A stretch of DNA of 32,035 nt from Gordonia desulfuricans NBRC 100010 (GTDB lineage Bacteria; Actinomycetota; Actinomycetes; Mycobacteriales; Mycobacteriaceae). A program made the position numbers and the translations under genes. The stretch lies in contig NZ_BCNF01000016.1 of NCBI RefSeq assembly GCF_001485495.1, positions 1 through 32,035 on the forward strand, written 5' to 3'. Positions 16,968 through 23,979 of the stretch are shown one piece after another (within the stretch, counting starts at the first letter, position 1; each line of letters starts with the position of its first letter). A model generated the notes under the pieces. That model was not told the origin of the DNA and ran no database searches. It saw nothing but the letters and a program-made list of their open reading frames with translations.

Positions 16968-18058
16968 GCCACCCCGCCCTTCGCTGCGGCGAGCACGCGG
17001 CCCGCCTCACGCACCGCCGCCGTGTTCGCCTTGCCCTGACGGGATCCGGCGAGTTTGGCGGAGATGTGGTCGCGGACGGTGATCGGCTCGTAGGCCAGTC
17101 CGTCGTCGGCGTCGAGATGGCTGGGCAGGGTGGCGATGGTGGCATCGATGTTGCCGTCGTGGAAGAACGCGACCGATCGACGACGCTTGATCGTTCCGTC
17201 CACGATCGGCGGCTTGACCCGATGGAGTGTCGAGGTCCACCGGTCGTTGGTCAGGCGTGCGGTGAGGTCGCCGAGGTTGATCAGGAGCGCACCGTCGAGC
17301 GGCTGCACGTCGTGCCAGACGCCGTCGGCGCCCAGCACCTGCAGGCCCGCGACCCGGTCGGCCCACAACACGGTGACCAGTCCGAAGTCGGTGTGTTCGC
17401 CCATGCCGGTGAGTTCGCCGTCGAGGGTGACGGTGCCCTCCGGCAGCGCATAGTTGTTCATCCGCAGCACGTCCACAGAGTGATCGGTCAGACACTCGAA
17501 GTAGTCGCTCGGCAGATCCAGCGCGTCGGCGAAGACGGTGGTCAGTGTGCGTGCCACGCGCGCGGCATGATCGTAGTAGGCCTCGATACGCGGGCGGAAG
17601 TCGGGGATGTCCGGCCAGACGTTGATCCCGTAGTCGTCCTCGGACAGGTCGAGTTCGGGGTACCAGCGTGCCTCGGCACCGATGTTGAATGCCTCGAAGA
17701 AGTCGTTCATCCGGCTCGCCGACTCCAGACCGAGGCTCAGACTGAGGGATTCGCTCTTCGGTGGCGTGTAGCCGCGATTGCCCGGCGCACGATGGCCCTT
17801 CTTCTCGTCCAGCGACTGGGCGAAGAAGTCGTCGACCGCACCGGCCAGGTCGGCGATCGCCGCCTGAGGGACGCCGTGACCGAGGATCTGCACGAATCCC
17901 ACTGTGGAACAGGCGATGTCCATCTGTCGCGCAGCCTCGGCACGATCGGCCGCACTGCCACCGGCGGTGTAGGCGCTGATGTCGACGACGGGTACGTCGA
18001 AGGGGGGAACAGCAGAAGTGGTGGGGGCGTCAGTGTGCGGGGTGTCAGCGTGCGGCAT
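16964..18058 (-). CDS. 2-oxoglutarate/Fe(II) oxygenase, isopenicillin N synthase-like
   Basis: Protein of 364 residues with an N-terminal DIOX_N part (FDVPVVDISAY, GFVQILGHGVP, RGYTPPKSES) and a C-terminal 2OG-Fe(II) barrel. Iron ligands are His222, Asp224 (GEHTDFG) and His279 (TLHRV); Arg293 and Ser295 form the R-x-S 2-oxoglutarate clamp. So it should hydroxylate a small molecule using O2 and 2-oxoglutarate. True IPNS lacks 2OG and makes penicillin; the context does not support that. The fungal thymine-7-hydroxylase belongs to this same family, and a nucleobase-type permease is directly upstream, so a nucleobase substrate is attractive but unproven. It overlaps the permease gene by 14 bp and the hydrolase by 4 bp: one operon. 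Confidence 0.9.
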   Translation of the reverse strand: MPHADTPHTDAPTTSAVPPFDVPVVDISAYTAGGSAADRAEAARQMDIACSTVGFVQILGHGVPQAAIADLAGAVDDFFAQSLDEKKGHRAPGNRGYTPPKSESLSLSLGLESASRMNDFFEAFNIGAEARWYPELDLSEDDYGINVWPDIPDFRPRIEAYYDHAARVARTLTTVFADALDLPSDYFECLTDHSVDVLRMNNYALPEGTVTLDGELTGMGEHTDFGLVTVLWADRVAGLQVLGADGVWHDVQPLDGALLINLGDLTARLTNDRWTSTLHRVKPPIVDGTIKRRRSVAFFHDGNIDATIATLPSHLDADDGLAYEPITVRDHISAKLAGSRQGKANTAAVREAGRVLAAAKGGVA

Positions 18059-19523
18059 CGGTGTCTCCGATCGGTAGGCGGTTCGCGTCGTCGGTGGTGT
18101 GGGACAGGGCATTCCGGTCTGTTGCTTCCAGGCTCGGGGTATCGGGGCTCGGGGTATCCGGGATCGGGGTATCCACGGTCAGGGCATCACGTGCGTGCTC
18201 GCCGAGCCGGGTGTGGTTGAGGACGAGGTTGAGCAGGAAGGCGGTGATCGCGGCGAGCGTGATCCCGCTGCCGAGGACGATCTGGGCGGAGTCCGGGAAC
18301 TTGGTGAACATGCCCGGGATGAAGGTGGGCAGCATTCCGATTCCGACGGCCACCGAGGCGATCGTCATGTTGATCGGGTCGCCGAGGTCGACCGACCGCA
18401 ATGTGTTGACGCCGACGATCGCGACCACGGCGAACATGATCAGACCGACCCCGCCGATCACCGGACCGGGCACACCGGCGACGAAGGCACCGAGTTTCGG
18501 GATCAGGCCGAGCACGATCAGGATGACGCCACTCACCGCGGTGACGTAGCGGCTGAACACCCGGGTCGTGGCGACGGCACCCACGTTGTTCGTGTAGACG
18601 GTGTCGATGAAGGCGTTGAAGACCGCACCGAGGATGCCGGAGATGCTGTCGCCGGTGAGGCCGCGGGCCAGATCTCCTCTGCTGACATGCTTTCCGGTGA
18701 TCTCACTCAGAGCGAGGATGCTCGCGGTCGATTCGGCGAACACCACGACCATCACGATCGACATCGCGACCACCGCGGTGACGGGAAACTCCGGCGGACC
18801 GAAGTGGAACGGTTGCGGAATCCCGATCCAGGCGGCGTCACCGACGGCGTCCAGGTTGTACATGCCCATCGGAATCGCGATGGCGGTACCGACGACGAGC
18901 GCCAGGAGTACGCCGAGCTGGCGCCACATGCCGCGGCCGAGGCAGAGGATCCCGACCGCGATGGCCATGATCAGTACGGCGAGTCCGATGTTGCCGGGGG
19001 AGGCGTAGTCGGCGGCCGCAGGGTCGCTGCCGACGATCAGGCCGCCGGCGACACCGATGAGCGACAGTCCGACGACGGTCAGCACCGCGCCGGTGACCAG
19101 CGGTGGGAAGAACTTGAGCAGACCGGCGAACAGCCACGCGAGCGGGATGCCGATGATCCCGCCGATGAGCATCGACCCGTAGACGGCGGGCATGCCGTAC
19201 TCGTGGGCGATGAGGATCATCGGGGTGAGCGAGGCGAACGTCCCGCCGCAGATGATCGGTAGTCGGACACCCACCGCACGGCCGATACCGAGGCTCTGGA
19301 TGAGGGTGATCACTCCGGAGATCAGGAGGTCGGCGGAGATCAGGATGGCGATGTCTGCGGCGTCCAGGCCGACCGCGGCACCGAAGATCAGCGGGACGCT
19401 GACGCAGCCGGTGTACATGATCAGCACGTGCTGGATGCCGAAGATCACGAGTCGGGGGATCGGTGGACGCACGTCGACCGGGTGGACCTCCGGACGTGCC
19501 GGCGAGTCGGAGATTGCGGTCAT
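18045..19523 (-). CDS. NCS2 (uracil/xanthine-type) permease
   Basis: Membrane protein of 492 residues with 14 predicted helices, NCS2/NAT family. Seen: FGIQHVLIMYTG with the conserved QH in helix 1, Glu264 in FAESTASILALSEITGK, and the substrate-site segment YTNNVGAVATTRVFSRYV. In characterised members the first residue of that motif is Gln (xanthine/urate) or Glu (uracil); here it is Asn312, so specificity is open. The 50-residue C-terminal tail is polar and carries DTPxP repeats. GGAG 6 nt upstream supports ATG 19523 over ATG 19535. It is divergent from the XRE-cupin gene and first in the permease-oxygenase-hydrolase operon. Confidence 0.9.
   Translation of the reverse strand: MTAISDSPARPEVHPVDVRPPIPRLVIFGIQHVLIMYTGCVSVPLIFGAAVGLDAADIAILISADLLISGVITLIQSLGIGRAVGVRLPIICGGTFASLTPMILIAHEYGMPAVYGSMLIGGIIGIPLAWLFAGLLKFFPPLVTGAVLTVVGLSLIGVAGGLIVGSDPAAADYASPGNIGLAVLIMAIAVGILCLGRGMWRQLGVLLALVVGTAIAIPMGMYNLDAVGDAAWIGIPQPFHFGPPEFPVTAVVAMSIVMVVVFAESTASILALSEITGKHVSRGDLARGLTGDSISGILGAVFNAFIDTVYTNNVGAVATTRVFSRYVTAVSGVILIVLGLIPKLGAFVAGVPGPVIGGVGLIMFAVVAIVGVNTLRSVDLGDPINMTIASVAVGIGMLPTFIPGMFTKFPDSAQIVLGSGITLAAITAFLLNLVLNHTRLGEHARDALTVDTPIPDTPSPDTPSLEATDRNALSHTTDDANRLPIGDTDAAR
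18133..18177 (-). repeat. 3 x 15-bp tandem repeat in the permease C-terminal tail
   Basis: Three units of about CTCGGGGTATCCGGG (plus-strand sense), coding repeated DTPxx in the cytoplasmic tail after the last membrane helix. They are in phase, so copy changes keep the frame. Confidence 0.7.
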
Positions 19524-19668
19524 GGGACACTCCATGTCGTAGGAACACAGAGTATTCTCCAGACCAATATTTCATAATCTGAGTCGATCCTGTTACGGGC
19601 GGATTTCGTCCGTGACCTACGGGTTACAGGCCCGGTGACCAGCCGAAACCCTCCATCATCGCGGCTGC

Positions 19669-19674
19669 TACGTT
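19669..19674 (+). promoter_or_regulatory. -10 box of the XRE-cupin gene
   Basis: TACGTT ends 7 nt before GTG 19682; no Shine-Dalgarno, so the start is probably leaderless. The 158-bp divergent gap also has an AT-rich stretch (19559-19579) and CCTGTTAC/GTTACAGG arms near 19591 and 19623, candidates for regulator binding. Confidence 0.4.
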
Positions 19675-19681
19675 GCAAAGC

Positions 19682-20242
19682 GTGGATGACGACCAAGCGA
19701 TGCTCGCACGCACATTGGGTGCGTCGATCCGGAGTGCCCGGAAGGCAGCCGGGATGACGATGGCCGAGGTGGCCAGGCGAGCCGACCTGTCCCAGCCGTT
19801 CCTGAGTCAGGTCGAGAACGGCAACACCGCGCCCAGCGTCATCAACCTGCACAAGATCGCCCAGACACTCGGCACCACCGCACACGCCCTCCTCGAGGAG
19901 GGCAGCAGACAACCCACCACCGTCATCCGCGCCGCCGACGCCCGGCAGTACAACCTCGGGCCGTCGGCCGTCGTCCGGTTCTGCCTGTCGGGGACACGGT
20001 CACTCGACTGCAACGAGGTGACCGCCGAGCCCCACAGCGGAGCCGAGGCGGCCACGACGCACGCAGGGGAGGAGTTCGTCTACGTCATCTCCGGCACGGT
20101 GCGGCTGAGCATCGACGGTGTCGATCACATACTGGCCCCGGGAGACACCGCCCACTTCCCGGCGACGCTCGCACATCAGTGGTTCAACGACACCGACGAC
20201 GAGGTACGGTTCCTCTTCGTCAGCACCCCGCCGAGCTTCTGA
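19682..20242 (+). CDS. XRE-family regulator with C-terminal cupin sensor
   Basis: Protein of 186 residues. Helix-turn-helix at about 13-68 (IRSARKAAGMTMAEVARRAD, LSQPFLSQVENGNTAPS) followed by a cupin_2 barrel (about 110-184) with GEEFVYVISGTVRLSIDG and LAPGDTAHFPATLAHQWFN, which retains several metal- or ligand-site residues. Such regulators sense a small metabolite and usually control a neighbouring uptake or catabolic operon, here the divergent permease-oxygenase-hydrolase genes. The frame is open from TTG 19673, but GTG 19682 fits the leaderless geometry; ATG 19700 is possible but would trim the N-terminus. Confidence 0.88.
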   Translation: MDDDQAMLARTLGASIRSARKAAGMTMAEVARRADLSQPFLSQVENGNTAPSVINLHKIAQTLGTTAHALLEEGSRQPTTVIRAADARQYNLGPSAVVRFCLSGTRSLDCNEVTAEPHSGAEAATTHAGEEFVYVISGTVRLSIDGVDHILAPGDTAHFPATLAHQWFNDTDDEVRFLFVSTPPSF

Positions 20243-20264
20243 GCCCGGGCCCGGCAGCCGAATC

Positions 20265-20390
20265 CCGTTGAGCGGGCGCCCAATCCCGTTGACCGGGCGC
20301 TACTTTCCGTTGACCGGGCACCCAATCCCGTTGACCGGGCGCTACTTTCCGTTGACCGGGCGCTACTCTCCGTTGACCGGGCACCCGGGT
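20265..20390. repeat. 6 x 21-bp tandem repeat array
   Basis: Six units each starting CCGTTGACCGGGC (the first has GAGC instead of GACC). The tails alternate between a CCCAATC type and a GCTACTTT type, order A-B-A-B-B-A, with changes in the last two. It lies in the gap between the convergent XRE-cupin and secreted-protein genes. The 21-bp period is two helical turns and in phase with codons, but the heptad peptide it would encode is not part of either gene. Probably a variable-number repeat. Confidence 0.85.
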
Positions 20391-20394
20391 ACGG

Positions 20395-20790
20395 TCAGGA
20401 CGTCGGGCCCGCATGGGTCACGCTCGGTGCATTCATGCAGCCGGACTCATAGTAGAAGTTCTGGATCGTCGCGCTGTTGTATCCGAGATCCGCGATCGCC
20501 GTGCTGATCATTCGCGCTGCCGCGCAGTATCGTCCCAGGTGTTGGTTCAACGACGCGGTCGCCTGTACTGCGGTCTTGTCGCCGATCAGGTACACGGTCG
20601 CTTCTTGGTAGGTGAACCGATTCATGGTCAGGTCTCGGTACGCCTCGTTGGCCACCTCGACGTCAGTACTCGCATCGGTCACCGAACCGTTGAGTTCCGA
20701 TGGCGGGATGGCCTGTGCGACGCCAAATCCGCCACACATCACACTCGCCGCGATGGTCACACCCACAACGCCACGCCTGACCGCATTCAC
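20395..20790 (-). CDS. Small secreted hypothetical protein
   Basis: Protein of 131 residues with a clear Sec signal peptide: basic start (MNAVRRG), hydrophobic core to about residue 24 and probable cleavage after AQA (25-27). The mature part of about 104 residues is helical looking with two Cys (89 and 118), which may form a disulfide. I do not recognise a family. GTG 20790 is preceded by AGGAGAG at good spacing. It is convergent with the XRE-cupin gene across the 21-bp array and divergent from the thioesterase gene; nothing nearby indicates its role. Confidence 0.75.
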   Translation of the reverse strand: MNAVRRGVVGVTIAASVMCGGFGVAQAIPPSELNGSVTDASTDVEVANEAYRDLTMNRFTYQEATVYLIGDKTAVQATASLNQHLGRYCAAARMISTAIADLGYNSATIQNFYYESGCMNAPSVTHAGPTS

Positions 20791-20916
20791 TGCTCTCTCC
20801 TACCGTTCCACTCAACCGAATCACCACGATCGTGACACGGGAGTACGACCGAACCACGCGACCCGCGAGGTGCGGCTCGTCAATTCGACTGGTCGAACGA
20901 CGCCATACTCCCCACG

Positions 20917-20960
20917 CAACTCCCACATGCGCGGTAGATCTACCGCGCATGTGGGAGTTG
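20917..20960. repeat. 44-bp perfect palindrome, copy 2
   Basis: Loopless perfect inverted repeat centred at 20938/20939, the same length and same inner 22 bp as copy 1 (9596-9639). The outer arms differ from copy 1 at four positions, each matched by a complementary change in the other arm. It lies in the divergent gap (20791-21011) between the secreted-protein and thioesterase genes, about 40 bp before the latter's -10 box, so it is not a terminator for either flanking gene. Confidence 0.85.
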
Positions 20961-20998
20961 GCCGCGCAGCCGACAAATGCGTGCGCAACTCACGCTGC

Positions 20999-21004
20999 TA
21001 CCCT
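20999..21004 (+). promoter_or_regulatory. -10 box of the thioesterase gene
   Basis: TACCCT ends 7 nt before ATG 21012 with no ribosome-binding site, again fitting a leaderless transcript. Confidence 0.4.
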
Positions 21005-21011
21005 CGGCGCG

Positions 21012-21791
21012 ATGACATCGTTGACGTCCGGCCTTCCCGACATCTCGCCGACAGCCCATCCCTTCGACGTCACCTACCGGGTCCGCATCGACGACTGCGA
21101 TCCGACGATGACCGTCACCCTCGCCGGAGTGGCCCGCTATCTGCAGGACATCGCGATGGACATGATCGACCAGTCGCCCTTCGGCGCGACCAACCCGTTC
21201 TGGATCCTGCGACGCAACATCATCGACGTCATCGAGCCGATCACCTGGCCGGGCGATGTCGACATCACGCGCTGGTGTTCGGCGTCGTCGACGCGGTGGG
21301 TCGACATGCGGCAACGGATCACCGGCACACCCGCCCAGACGCCGTTCAACCCCGACGTTCGGCCGAACGGACACATCGAAACCGAGAGCTTCTGCATCAA
21401 CGTCACCAGGGACGGCCGACCGGCACGTATCACCGACGACATGCTCGAAGACCTGAACTCGGGCGTGACCGAGACCCGTCTGCGCTGGCATTCGATGAAC
21501 CCCACCGACGTGCCCGACGATGCGGCAACCGCATTGTTTCCGCTGCGCGCCGGCGACTTCGACATGTTCGAGCACATGAACAACGCCGCCTACTGGCATG
21601 CGGTCGAGTCGCAGTTGACCGACCACCGCGACCTCTTGTCCCGCCCGCACCGAGCTGTCATCGAGTATCTCAAGCCGGTACCGATCACCGATCACGTCAC
21701 CATCCGGTCGGCGACCACCGACCACGGCGTCTCGCTGTGGATCTTCTCCGATCAGGTTCTGTGCACCACGGTGACCATCACCGCGTTGTGA
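21012..21791 (+). CDS. Acyl-ACP thioesterase-like protein (double hotdog)
   Basis: Protein of 259 residues built from two hotdog halves. The first has TYRVRIDDCDPTMTVTLAGV and YLQDIAMDMIDQS (about 20-55). The second has the signature DFDMFEHMNNAAYWHAVE (about 182-199), with the Asn/His positions used by this family. Acyl-ACP or acyl-CoA thioester hydrolysis is expected in the cytosol; which chain length is unknown. In actinobacteria with type I fatty-acid synthase such stand-alone enzymes may act on CoA esters instead (inference). Upstream TTG/GTG candidates are ignored because of the TACCCT box 7 nt before ATG 21012. A strong hairpin follows the stop. Confidence 0.82.
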   Translation: MTSLTSGLPDISPTAHPFDVTYRVRIDDCDPTMTVTLAGVARYLQDIAMDMIDQSPFGATNPFWILRRNIIDVIEPITWPGDVDITRWCSASSTRWVDMRQRITGTPAQTPFNPDVRPNGHIETESFCINVTRDGRPARITDDMLEDLNSGVTETRLRWHSMNPTDVPDDAATALFPLRAGDFDMFEHMNNAAYWHAVESQLTDHRDLLSRPHRAVIEYLKPVPITDHVTIRSATTDHGVSLWIFSDQVLCTTVTITAL

Positions 21792-21817
21792 CCACGGCGC
21801 CGTTGCGCTGATTCCCC

Positions 21818-21845
21818 AGGCCCTGCAGCGCCCGCTGCAGGGCCT
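21818..21845 (+). terminator. Intrinsic terminator of the thioesterase gene
   Basis: AGGCCCTGCAGCG, 2 nt, then its exact reverse complement (13-bp stem), followed by TTGTCGTTT. It is 26 bp past the stop codon. Confidence 0.75.
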
Positions 21846-21890
21846 TGTCGTTTCACGACGACGCACGCTCTCCACAAAAGTGGCGCCACA

Positions 21891-21919
21891 TTTACAAAAA
21901 TATGAGGCTCCGTTATGGT
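21891..21919 (+). promoter_or_regulatory. Promoter of the TetR gene
   Basis: TTTACA (21891-21896), 17-bp spacer, TATGGT (21914-21919), in an unusually AT-rich stretch. A perfect TGGCGCCA palindrome lies just upstream (21881-21888). Confidence 0.5.
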
Positions 21920-21986
21920 TGCGACGAACGCCATGCCGGGCACCAAGGTGTGACCGCCGACCATCAACGACTGTCGAGGAGGGCCG

Positions 21987-22646
21987 ATGACCGACGCTGC
22001 TGCACGCGCCGCCATCGAGGCCCCGCGGCCGCCGGTGACCCCCGATCCGCCGACCCCCAAGGGACGTGACACCCGGGATCGGCTCCTCGCCGCCGCGACC
22101 ACCCTGTTCGCAGAGCGCGGGTACGCCGGTGTCCGGATCACCGACATCACCAAAGAAGCTGGCCTGTCCGGAGGGGCGTTCTACCGCTACTTCACCGACC
22201 GTCGCGAGATCATGCTGGTCCTGCTCCAGGACCTCACCGACGAGGCCTTCGAGTTCATTCGCGTGCCCTGGGACGACACCGATCCGATGGATGCCGTGAT
22301 GCGTTCCACCGAACTGTATTTCACGTTCTACGAGTCGCACCGCGCACTGTTCGGGTTGTTGGCCGAGCTCGGCCAGACCGATCCCGAGGTGTCGGCACTC
22401 TGGGCCCGCGCCCGGCAGGCCTTCTATTCCCGGTTCGCCCACGTCCTGCGGCGCGGCGTCGAGTCCGACCGGCTGCGTGCCGGCGTCAACGTCGAGGTGG
22501 CCGCCGAGATGATCTGCGGCATGACCGAGTTCTACGCCTTCCAGCGCTACGCACTCCGGGATGGCGTCGTCACCGCCGTGACACCCCGAGAGGCCGCACG
22601 CACCCTTGCCGAGATCTGGGCGTCGGGAATCCTCCGACAACCCTGA
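21987..22646 (+). CDS. TetR-family transcriptional regulator
   Basis: Protein of 219 residues. After a Pro-rich, disordered N-terminal extension (1-25) comes the TetR helix-turn-helix (about 27-76: RDRLLAAATTLFAERGYAGV, ITDITKEAGLSGGAFYRYF). The C-terminal ligand domain is helical (YFTFYESHRALFGLLAEL, EMICGMTEFYAFQRYAL). GAGGAGG lies before ATG 21987. The thiolase gene follows 88 bp later on the same strand, so the regulator may control it and other beta-oxidation genes; ligand likely an acyl-CoA or other lipid (inference). Confidence 0.87.
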   Translation: MTDAAARAAIEAPRPPVTPDPPTPKGRDTRDRLLAAATTLFAERGYAGVRITDITKEAGLSGGAFYRYFTDRREIMLVLLQDLTDEAFEFIRVPWDDTDPMDAVMRSTELYFTFYESHRALFGLLAELGQTDPEVSALWARARQAFYSRFAHVLRRGVESDRLRAGVNVEVAAEMICGMTEFYAFQRYALRDGVVTAVTPREAARTLAEIWASGILRQP

Positions 22647-22734
22647 ACAACCCACAACCACAACCCTTTTCCGCACTCACCGACGCATCTCGATACGCCG
22701 GATGACCAGTCACACCCGACAATCAAGGAGAACC

Positions 22735-23877
22735 ATGACCGACGCAGTGATCGTCGCCGCCGTCCGCACCCCGCTCGGCAAACGAAACGGGGGACTGTCG
22801 ACCGTGCACCCGGCCGATCTGTCCGCACACATCCTCGACAGCATCGTCAGCCGTACCGGTATCGATCCGGCGATCGTCGACGACGTGATCTGGGGTTGTG
22901 TGAACCAGGTCGGCGACCAGACCTTCGACATCGCACGTACCTCGGTCCTCTCGGCCGGGTGGCCCGAGTCGGTGCCCGGCACCACCGTCGACCGCCAGTG
23001 CGGATCGTCGCAGCAGGCGGTGAGCTTCGGTGCGGCGAGCCTCGTCGCCGGCCACTACGACGCTGTGGTCGTCGGCGGCGTGGAGAGCATGTCGCGGGTT
23101 CCCATGGGCTCGGCCGTCGGGTCGGGAAATCCGCTGGGGGAGCGCTACATCGAGCGCTACGGAGATGAGTTCCCGAATCAGGGCATCGGTGCGGAGATGA
23201 TCGCCGACGACTGGAAGCTGTCCCGCCAGCAGCTCGACGAGTTCGCGCTCATCTCCCATGAGCGGGCCGCGGCGGCCAGCGACGGCGGGCTGTTCGCCGA
23301 CGAGATCGCTCCCATCGACGTCAAGGGCGAGACCGTGTCGGTCGACGAAGGCATCCGCCGGGGTGGCACCGTGGACGGACTGGCGAAGCTGCGTCCGGTG
23401 TTCCGTGAGGACGGACGTGTCACCGCTGCCAACTCGTCGCAGATCTCGGACGGTTCGGCCGGCCTGCTCATGATGACCTCCGAGGCCGCCGCGAAGGCCG
23501 GACTCACCCCGCTGGCGCGTGTCCATACCGCGGTCGTCGCCGGGTCGGCGCCGATGCCGATGCTGACCGGACCCATCCCGGCCACGCACAAGGCCCTCGC
23601 CAAGTCGGGTCTGAGCATCGACGACATCGGCGTGTTCGAGGTCAACGAGGCATTCGCGCCCGTCGTGCTGGCCTGGCAGGCCGAGTTCGGTGTCGATCTG
23701 GCGAAGGTGAACCCCCGCGGTGGCGCCATCGCGCTGGGCCATCCGCTCGGCGGTTCGGGTGCCCGACTGATGACCACCATGCTGCATCACATGCGTGCCA
23801 ACAACATTCGCTACGGACTGCAGACGATGTGTGAGGGTGGCGGCCAGGCCAACGCCACCATCCTCGAACTCCTCTGA
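22735..23877 (+). CDS. Acetyl-CoA C-acyltransferase (thiolase)
   Basis: Protein of 380 residues, normal thiolase length. Catalytic Cys89 in VDRQCGSSQQAV, NEAFAPVVLAW, His336 in ALGHPLGGSGARL and Cys366 in MCEGGGQANATI complete the active site. It cleaves 3-ketoacyl-CoA to acetyl-CoA and a shortened acyl-CoA, or runs the reverse condensation. AAGGAG lies 6 nt before ATG 22735. No hydratase/dehydrogenase partner is adjacent, so it probably works with beta-oxidation enzymes encoded elsewhere. It follows a TetR gene and ends at a strong hairpin. Confidence 0.92.
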   Translation: MTDAVIVAAVRTPLGKRNGGLSTVHPADLSAHILDSIVSRTGIDPAIVDDVIWGCVNQVGDQTFDIARTSVLSAGWPESVPGTTVDRQCGSSQQAVSFGAASLVAGHYDAVVVGGVESMSRVPMGSAVGSGNPLGERYIERYGDEFPNQGIGAEMIADDWKLSRQQLDEFALISHERAAAASDGGLFADEIAPIDVKGETVSVDEGIRRGGTVDGLAKLRPVFREDGRVTAANSSQISDGSAGLLMMTSEAAAKAGLTPLARVHTAVVAGSAPMPMLTGPIPATHKALAKSGLSIDDIGVFEVNEAFAPVVLAWQAEFGVDLAKVNPRGGAIALGHPLGGSGARLMTTMLHHMRANNIRYGLQTMCEGGGQANATILELL

Positions 23878-23894
23878 TCTACGGGGCCGAGATC

Positions 23895-23945
23895 GACTGC
23901 GGGGCCGGTGGGTTCGGTACAACCGAACTCACCGGCCCCGCAGTC
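23895..23945. terminator. Long hairpin terminator between convergent genes
   Basis: A 24-bp stem (one G-T pair) with a 3-nt loop ACA; the outer stem starts GACTGCGGGGCCGGTG. It lies 17 bp after the thiolase stop and 34 bp from the TetR stop on the other strand, so it probably ends both transcripts. No U-tract. Confidence 0.75.
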
Positions 23946-23979
23946 GTCCGGGCGGTCAGGTGAGGCAACCGATTCTCGG

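Noticed and set aside
16964-18058. Beta-lactam biosynthesis (true isopenicillin N synthase)
   Set aside because: An R-x-S 2-oxoglutarate clamp is present, and no ACV synthetase or other beta-lactam genes are nearby; the permease context favours small-molecule hydroxylation.
20243-20394. CRISPR array
   Set aside because: The 21-bp units are directly adjacent with no unique spacers, and there are no cas genes.
20118-20507. Open frame with a heptad repeat (PLTG units) through the 21-bp array
   Set aside because: It starts inside the XRE-cupin gene in another frame and ends within the secreted-protein gene; the peptide repeat is just the 21-bp DNA repeat read through.
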